Source of the DNA: JAVHLK01 sp043806215
GTDB taxonomy: Bacteria > Desulfobacterota > Desulfomonilia > Desulfomonilales > Desulfomonilaceae
NCBI GenBank assembly: GCA_043806215.1
Contig: JAZDHD010000417.1
Coordinates: 1 to 9,519 of the forward strand
DNA length: 9,519 bases
Direction of reading: 5' to 3'
The notes beneath the pieces were generated by a model, which did not search any database, was not told the origin of the DNA, and saw only the letters and a program-made list of their open reading frames with translations. Below are positions 7,045-9,519 of the stretch, piece by piece. Position 1 is the first letter of the stretch. Each line of letters starts with the position of its first letter. Both the position numbers and the translations under genes were made by a program.

Positions 7045-7494
7045 CTACCGCTTAGCCGCCGACAGACGACTCCCCCCGCCCGGACCCACCGCAACGATGT
7101 CGAAACCGTCGGCGGGTCCGGGCAATTCCCTTAGTGATTCCGGGGAAACGCGGCAGTCATCCCCGGAGTAATCGTTCGGCCAAAGACGGACTACTTGTTC
7201 GGTCGGATCCACACTGAGGATGGTAACGCAGCATTGCACGTCGACACGGATCCGGAGCACAATCTTTTCGCCCGGAGCGACTGCGGGCTTGTCGGCGGTG
7301 AGCGTAACGCGGATATCCGTATCGCGGTTCGTGTTTACCGGCAGGATGGGGGTGCCCTCCGGGTCGTCGGCCGACGGGCATGGGTCGCAAACGGCTTCAC
7401 GGCAAAAGGGGAGACAGGCCAAGAGCAGGAGAATTGTTACGGTCATTACGAAGCTCCTATCCCGCGGCATGACATACCACCCCCTGTCGGTCAT
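7045..7494 (-). CDS. short exported DUF4384 protein, possible lipoprotein
   Basis: 149 residues. The start ATG overlaps the anti-sigma stop (ATGA) and has GGGGAG upstream; alternative in-frame ATGs lie at 7470 and 7446. A hydrophobic segment (18-30, TVTILLLLACLPF) after Arg11 and Arg13 is a signal peptide, and LLAC at 24-27 could be a lipobox. Residues 61-145 are a DUF4384-type domain: ADKPAVAPGEKIVLRIRVDVQCCVTILSVDPTEQVVRLWPND, like the domain at 4412-5017. Compared with that paralogue it stops directly after the GPGGGSRLSAAKR segment, so the last strand is short. Several Cys residues (27, 31, 36, 39, 88, 89, 114) could form disulfides outside the cytoplasm. Function is unknown; DUF4384 domains often occur with caspase-like and OmpA proteins. 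Confidence 0.75.
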   Translation of the reverse strand: MTDRGWYVMPRDRSFVMTVTILLLLACLPFCREAVCDPCPSADDPEGTPILPVNTNRDTDIRVTLTADKPAVAPGEKIVLRIRVDVQCCVTILSVDPTEQVVRLWPNDYSGDDCRVSPESLRELPGPADGFDIVAVGPGGGSRLSAAKR

Positions 7495-8495
7495 TGCTCG
7501 ATCTCCCCTTGATCCATCAGCGACAGAGCCGTATGGATCAGCTCTGACGGCAGATCCCGCCCTTCAAATCCTCTTACTTCTTTTCGTCCTCGTGATTTAC
7601 CGGACCCAACGTCCAATATTTCACCTTCCAACGCCGTCAGTCCGCCCTCCGGTTTAACCGTGAGAAGCACGACTCCCGACACCCCGAGGTCCCCGTCCAA
7701 CCTATCCAGCACGCTCCGCTTATCGAATGCCGCCCCGGTCCGAGACTCCAAGGCCTCCTTGACCCTATGGGGGCTGACGAAGTCAAACCTCCGCCTCAAT
7801 TCGGGGGACGGCTTGAGGGCTTCATAGAGATCATCCGGTCTATATAGCCGCATGCTCGATTCCGGGCCTTCGAAGAGCAGGATAACGGCAACCAATGGTT
7901 TGCGGTCATCCCTGGATAATCCCTTGGAAATAACGCCCGGATACCCATGGTCCCAACTCACGGAGCTCAACCCCATCCTTGGCTGCGTTCCCGTGCCCGG
8001 ACAAATCAGCACGACGATCAGGGCAACGGCCGCGGCTGCCGCCAAACCGAGGGCATAGGGCCTGAACGAGGAGGCCGTCCGATCTTTCAGCAGTTGAAGG
8101 AAATTGCGGGACCGCTCCCCGGCAAAACGTTTCTTGACGGCTCTGTGCAGGCCGGAAGGTACCTCCTCGTTGCCGGCGGTTGACCGGAACGCCCGGACGC
8201 ACTCGGCGCACTCGCAGCACGAGGCAAGGTGCCTGGAGATTCTGCCGTCGGGATCCGCGCCGGTCTCCGCAAAATCAAAGAGCTGCCAAGGTTCCGGGCA
8301 GAAGACCTCTTCCCCGAGTTCCTTGAGGGTTCCCATCACGTAGTCGAGTTCCCTCACTTCCCTCTTGCAGCGCTCACACGACTCAAGGTGTTCCTCAACC
8401 ATTGTATGGTCGTTCCCTCGGAGCCGATTCTCCAGGAAATCGAGGAGAAGTTCGTCCGGATGATCGGTGGTTTTGGCTGGGCTTTCGCCTCCCAT
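7491..8495 (-). CDS. membrane anti-sigma factor with two tandem zinc-finger (ZAS) modules
   Basis: 334 residues. A first ZAS/zf-HC2 module has His12 and HLESCERC (His36-x3-Cys40-x2-Cys43). A second has Cys66 and HLASCCEC (His89-x3-Cys93-x2-Cys96). Such modules bind and block ECF sigma factors in the cytoplasm. One transmembrane helix follows (about 147-166, ALGLAAAAAVALIVVLI), then a roughly 170-residue periplasmic part. There, residues 235-310 (SPHRVKEALES..., GVSGVVLLTV, EGEILDVGSGK) resemble the fold pattern of TolB-N/LpoB/CsgG-like domains; this is a pattern impression only. The start at 8495 was chosen because GGAG sits 7 bases upstream; an open frame back to 8696 runs through the REP repeats and is unlikely to be coding. 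It probably partners the sigma factor at 8906-9511. The stop overlaps the next start by four bases, so the two are probably translationally coupled. Confidence 0.85.
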   Translation of the reverse strand: MGGESPAKTTDHPDELLLDFLENRLRGNDHTMVEEHLESCERCKREVRELDYVMGTLKELGEEVFCPEPWQLFDFAETGADPDGRISRHLASCCECAECVRAFRSTAGNEEVPSGLHRAVKKRFAGERSRNFLQLLKDRTASSFRPYALGLAAAAAVALIVVLICPGTGTQPRMGLSSVSWDHGYPGVISKGLSRDDRKPLVAVILLFEGPESSMRLYRPDDLYEALKPSPELRRRFDFVSPHRVKEALESRTGAAFDKRSVLDRLDGDLGVSGVVLLTVKPEGGLTALEGEILDVGSGKSRGRKEVRGFEGRDLPSELIHTALSLMDQGEIEQ

Positions 8496-8530
8496 GACAT
8501 ACTCCGTAGCTTGGTTGAGGCTCCTTTGTC

Positions 8531-8572
8531 TTAATATTTGCAGATTATCGAGAAGTACAACAGAAAATTTCC
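8531..8572 (-). promoter_or_regulatory. candidate promoter for the anti-sigma operon
   Basis: This is the only AT-rich stretch in the 410-base gap, just upstream of the anti-sigma start. Two readings are possible on the minus strand. A sigma-70-like pair is TTGTAC (8560-8555), 18 bases, TATTAA (8536-8531), a weak match. An ECF-like reading is GGAAATT (8572-8566), 16 bases, GATAA (8549-8545), which would allow control by the neighbouring sigma factor. Neither is decisive. The rest of the 8496-8905 gap is the repeat and terminator cluster; no gene was found in it. Confidence 0.3.
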
Positions 8573-8657
8573 GGCCGCAGGTCTTAGTGCGGCGTTGCAT
8601 AAGTACGGTCGCACATTTTCCTCTTGCCGGCATCTCGGGTGAAGGCAAGGACAAGAT

Positions 8658-8675
8658 CCGGGCACGGAGGCCCGG
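8658..8675 (-). repeat. REP-like palindrome, copy 1
   Basis: Minus-strand reading is GTAGC (8680-8676), then stem CCGGGC, loop CTCCGT, stem GCCCGG (8675-8658). The 6-bp stem is perfect. Copies 2 and 3 share the overall form, a 6-7 bp GC stem with a 6-base loop of pattern [CG]TC[CT][CG]T, but with different stem bases that still pair. Copy 3 also shares the GTAGC leader. Shared architecture with compensatory stem change suggests a dispersed REP-type element rather than chance. Confidence 0.65.
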
Positions 8676-8714
8676 GCTACGAAGAACAGAGACCAAGCCG
8701 GTCGTACACCGTGG

Positions 8715-8734
8715 GACGGGCGTCCCTGCCCGTC
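8715..8734 (+). repeat. REP-like palindrome, copy 2
   Basis: Stem GACGGGC (8715-8721), loop GTCCCT, stem GCCCGTC (8728-8734): a perfect 7-bp hairpin on the plus strand. The loop matches the pattern of copies 1 and 3 while the stem sequence differs. It has no GTAGC leader; GTGG precedes the stem instead. Confidence 0.65.
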
Positions 8735-8779
8735 AATCTTCATGGGACTCCCGCGTTCTGGGCGGGATGCCGGGCTTCA

Positions 8780-8846
8780 GTAGCGTCCCGGCGTCTCTGC
8801 CGGGCGAAAAAAATACCCCGCGGAACGCGGGGAGGCCGGCGCTACC
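8780..8846 (+). repeat. REP-like palindrome copy 3 with opposed partial copy 4
   Basis: Copy 3 on the plus strand has leader GTAGCGT, stem CCCGGC (8787-8792), loop GTCTCT, stem GCCGGG (8799-8804). Copy 4 lies on the minus strand from 8846: GGTAGCGCCGGCCTCCCC, which matches leader, first stem arm and loop but continues into the terminator stem instead of its own second arm. The outer ends GTAGCG and CGCTAC are inverted, so the two copies face each other around the terminator. Confidence 0.6.
8807..8832 (-). terminator. Rho-independent terminator after the sigma factor gene
   Basis: Read on the minus strand, a perfect 7-bp GC stem (CCCCGCG, loop TTC, CGCGGGG; 8832-8816) is followed by TA and a run of seven T (8813-8807). 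It begins 74 bases after the sigma stop codon. It is a textbook intrinsic terminator and implies that the anti-sigma gene further down is transcribed at least partly from its own promoter. The stem loop sits between two inward-facing halves of the REP-like repeat family. Confidence 0.85.
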
Positions 8847-8905
8847 AAAGCAGGGATCGTTGCCTTGAGTACGTGACCGTATTTGTGCCATTGACAACTT
8901 AACGT

Positions 8906-9511
8906 CTACCGTTTTCCTGCCCGCGTCAGTCGTCGGAGGGCGGTGCGAAGTGCGTCCAGACACCGCCTCGTCTGAACGGATAAGGACTTTTCCCTCGACC
9001 CGAGAAGTTCGGCAATCTCTTTGAACGGCAATTGTTCGACGTACCTGAGCCTGAGTAATTCCCTACACTTCGGGTCGAGTGTGCCGAGCCCCCTGCGAAG
9101 CAGGACCTTGAGTTCAGCTTGGGCAAACGCGTCTTCGAGAAGGCGGGAATCCGGGATCATCTCTATGCCGGTCTCTCCGTAATCCTCTACATAACGGACA
9201 GGGGCCGGCCCGCCTCCCCGCTTGGCCGCCGCCCTCCGGCGGAACTCTTGGGCGACTGTTCTCTCCGCTATTACACAGATGAATCTTGCGAGGGACCAAC
9301 TGTGGTCGTAACCGTGCACTGACTCGACCAGCTCGAGAAAAGTGCTTTGCACAAGGTCGTCTACGTCATGAGGAAGGAGGACCGACTTCCGCTGAATAGT
9401 CTTTCGGACGAGGGCCACGTAACCGTGGTACAAATCATTCCACGCCTCTTCCGAACCGGAGAGGCATTCCGATACCAATTGGATCTCGTCAGATCGATTC
9501 CTCATCCCCAT
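8906..9511 (-). CDS. ECF-type RNA polymerase sigma factor (sigma-70 family)
   Basis: 201 residues, the usual length for an extracytoplasmic-function sigma factor, which directs RNA polymerase to a small regulon in response to envelope signals. Region 2 spans about residues 25-93 and includes the core-binding helix DDLVQSTFLELVES (51-64) and the basic stretch EFRRRAAAKR (89-98). Region 4 spans about 135-195, with a helix-turn-helix at LPFKEIAELLG (161-171) followed by a basic recognition helix (176-192). There is no region 1.1 or 3, which fits the ECF class. A second in-frame ATG lies two codons in (9505). The start is only 8 bases from the window edge and no stop is seen upstream in frame, so a longer N-terminus cannot be excluded, although DEIQLVSECLSGSEEAW is a typical ECF beginning. 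Next downstream is an anti-sigma gene, but 410 bases and a terminator separate them. Confidence 0.93.
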   Translation of the reverse strand: MGMRNRSDEIQLVSECLSGSEEAWNDLYHGYVALVRKTIQRKSVLLPHDVDDLVQSTFLELVESVHGYDHSWSLARFICVIAERTVAQEFRRRAAAKRGGGPAPVRYVEDYGETGIEMIPDSRLLEDAFAQAELKVLLRRGLGTLDPKCRELLRLRYVEQLPFKEIAELLGSREKSLSVQTRRCLDALRTALRRLTRAGKR

Positions 9512-9519
9512 ATCAGTGA

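Noticed and set aside
7045..7070. Frameshift in a G run ending the short DUF4384 gene
   Set aside because: Reading either alternative frame after the run of six G does not restore a DUF4384-like ending, so a simple one-base error is not supported.
8496..8696. Upstream extension of the anti-sigma gene by 67 codons
   Set aside because: It would translate part of the REP-like palindromes and has no Shine-Dalgarno site, whereas 8495 has GGAG at good spacing and begins just before the ZAS module.
8640..8850. CRISPR array
   Set aside because: Units are palindromes of varying sequence and orientation with irregular spacing, and no spacers of constant length.

Overview
The window is a one-directional accessory locus. 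Every credible gene lies on the minus strand, so it reads from position 9519 down to 1. GC-rich coding DNA, strong Shine-Dalgarno sites, Sec signal peptides, OmpA-type peptidoglycan-binding domains and the repeat families seen here point to a Gram-negative bacterium, most likely a deltaproteobacterium (Desulfobacterota or Myxococcota-like). That assignment is an inference from style and content; no marker gene is present.

Layout in transcription order: (1) 9511-8906, an ECF-type sigma factor. (2) 8905-8496, a 410-base non-coding stretch holding an intrinsic terminator embedded in a cluster of REP-like palindromes, followed by a candidate promoter. (3) 8495-7491, a membrane anti-sigma factor with two tandem zinc-finger (ZAS) modules, one transmembrane helix and a periplasmic sensor-like domain. 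(4) 7494-7045, a small secreted or lipoprotein-like DUF4384 protein whose start overlaps the previous stop (ATGA). (5) 6906-5119, a secreted TPR protein with an Asp/Ser-rich tract. (6) 5017-4412, a secreted DUF4384 protein. (7) 4300-3470, a secreted OmpA-family protein with an odd peptidoglycan-binding motif and a repetitive tail. (8) 3334-1172, a membrane-anchored or secreted caspase-like (C14/metacaspase) peptidase with a C-terminal DUF4384 domain. (9) 1164-175, a secreted TPR-OmpA protein whose ribosome-binding site overlaps the caspase gene's stop codon. (10) 174-1, a non-coding tail with a G/C-run palindrome that may act as terminator.

Together the genes look like an envelope signalling or protease module. 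A sigma/anti-sigma pair would set expression. Two OmpA proteins could tether to peptidoglycan, TPR proteins could act as scaffolds, and three DUF4384 domains recur, one of them fused to a protease with an intact His/Cys dyad and calcium-binding-like acidic loops. The components belong to known families. Their combination as one sigma-controlled envelope caspase system is the main point of interest, and its function is not established by the sequence.

No tRNA, rRNA, CRISPR array, transposase or phage gene was seen.
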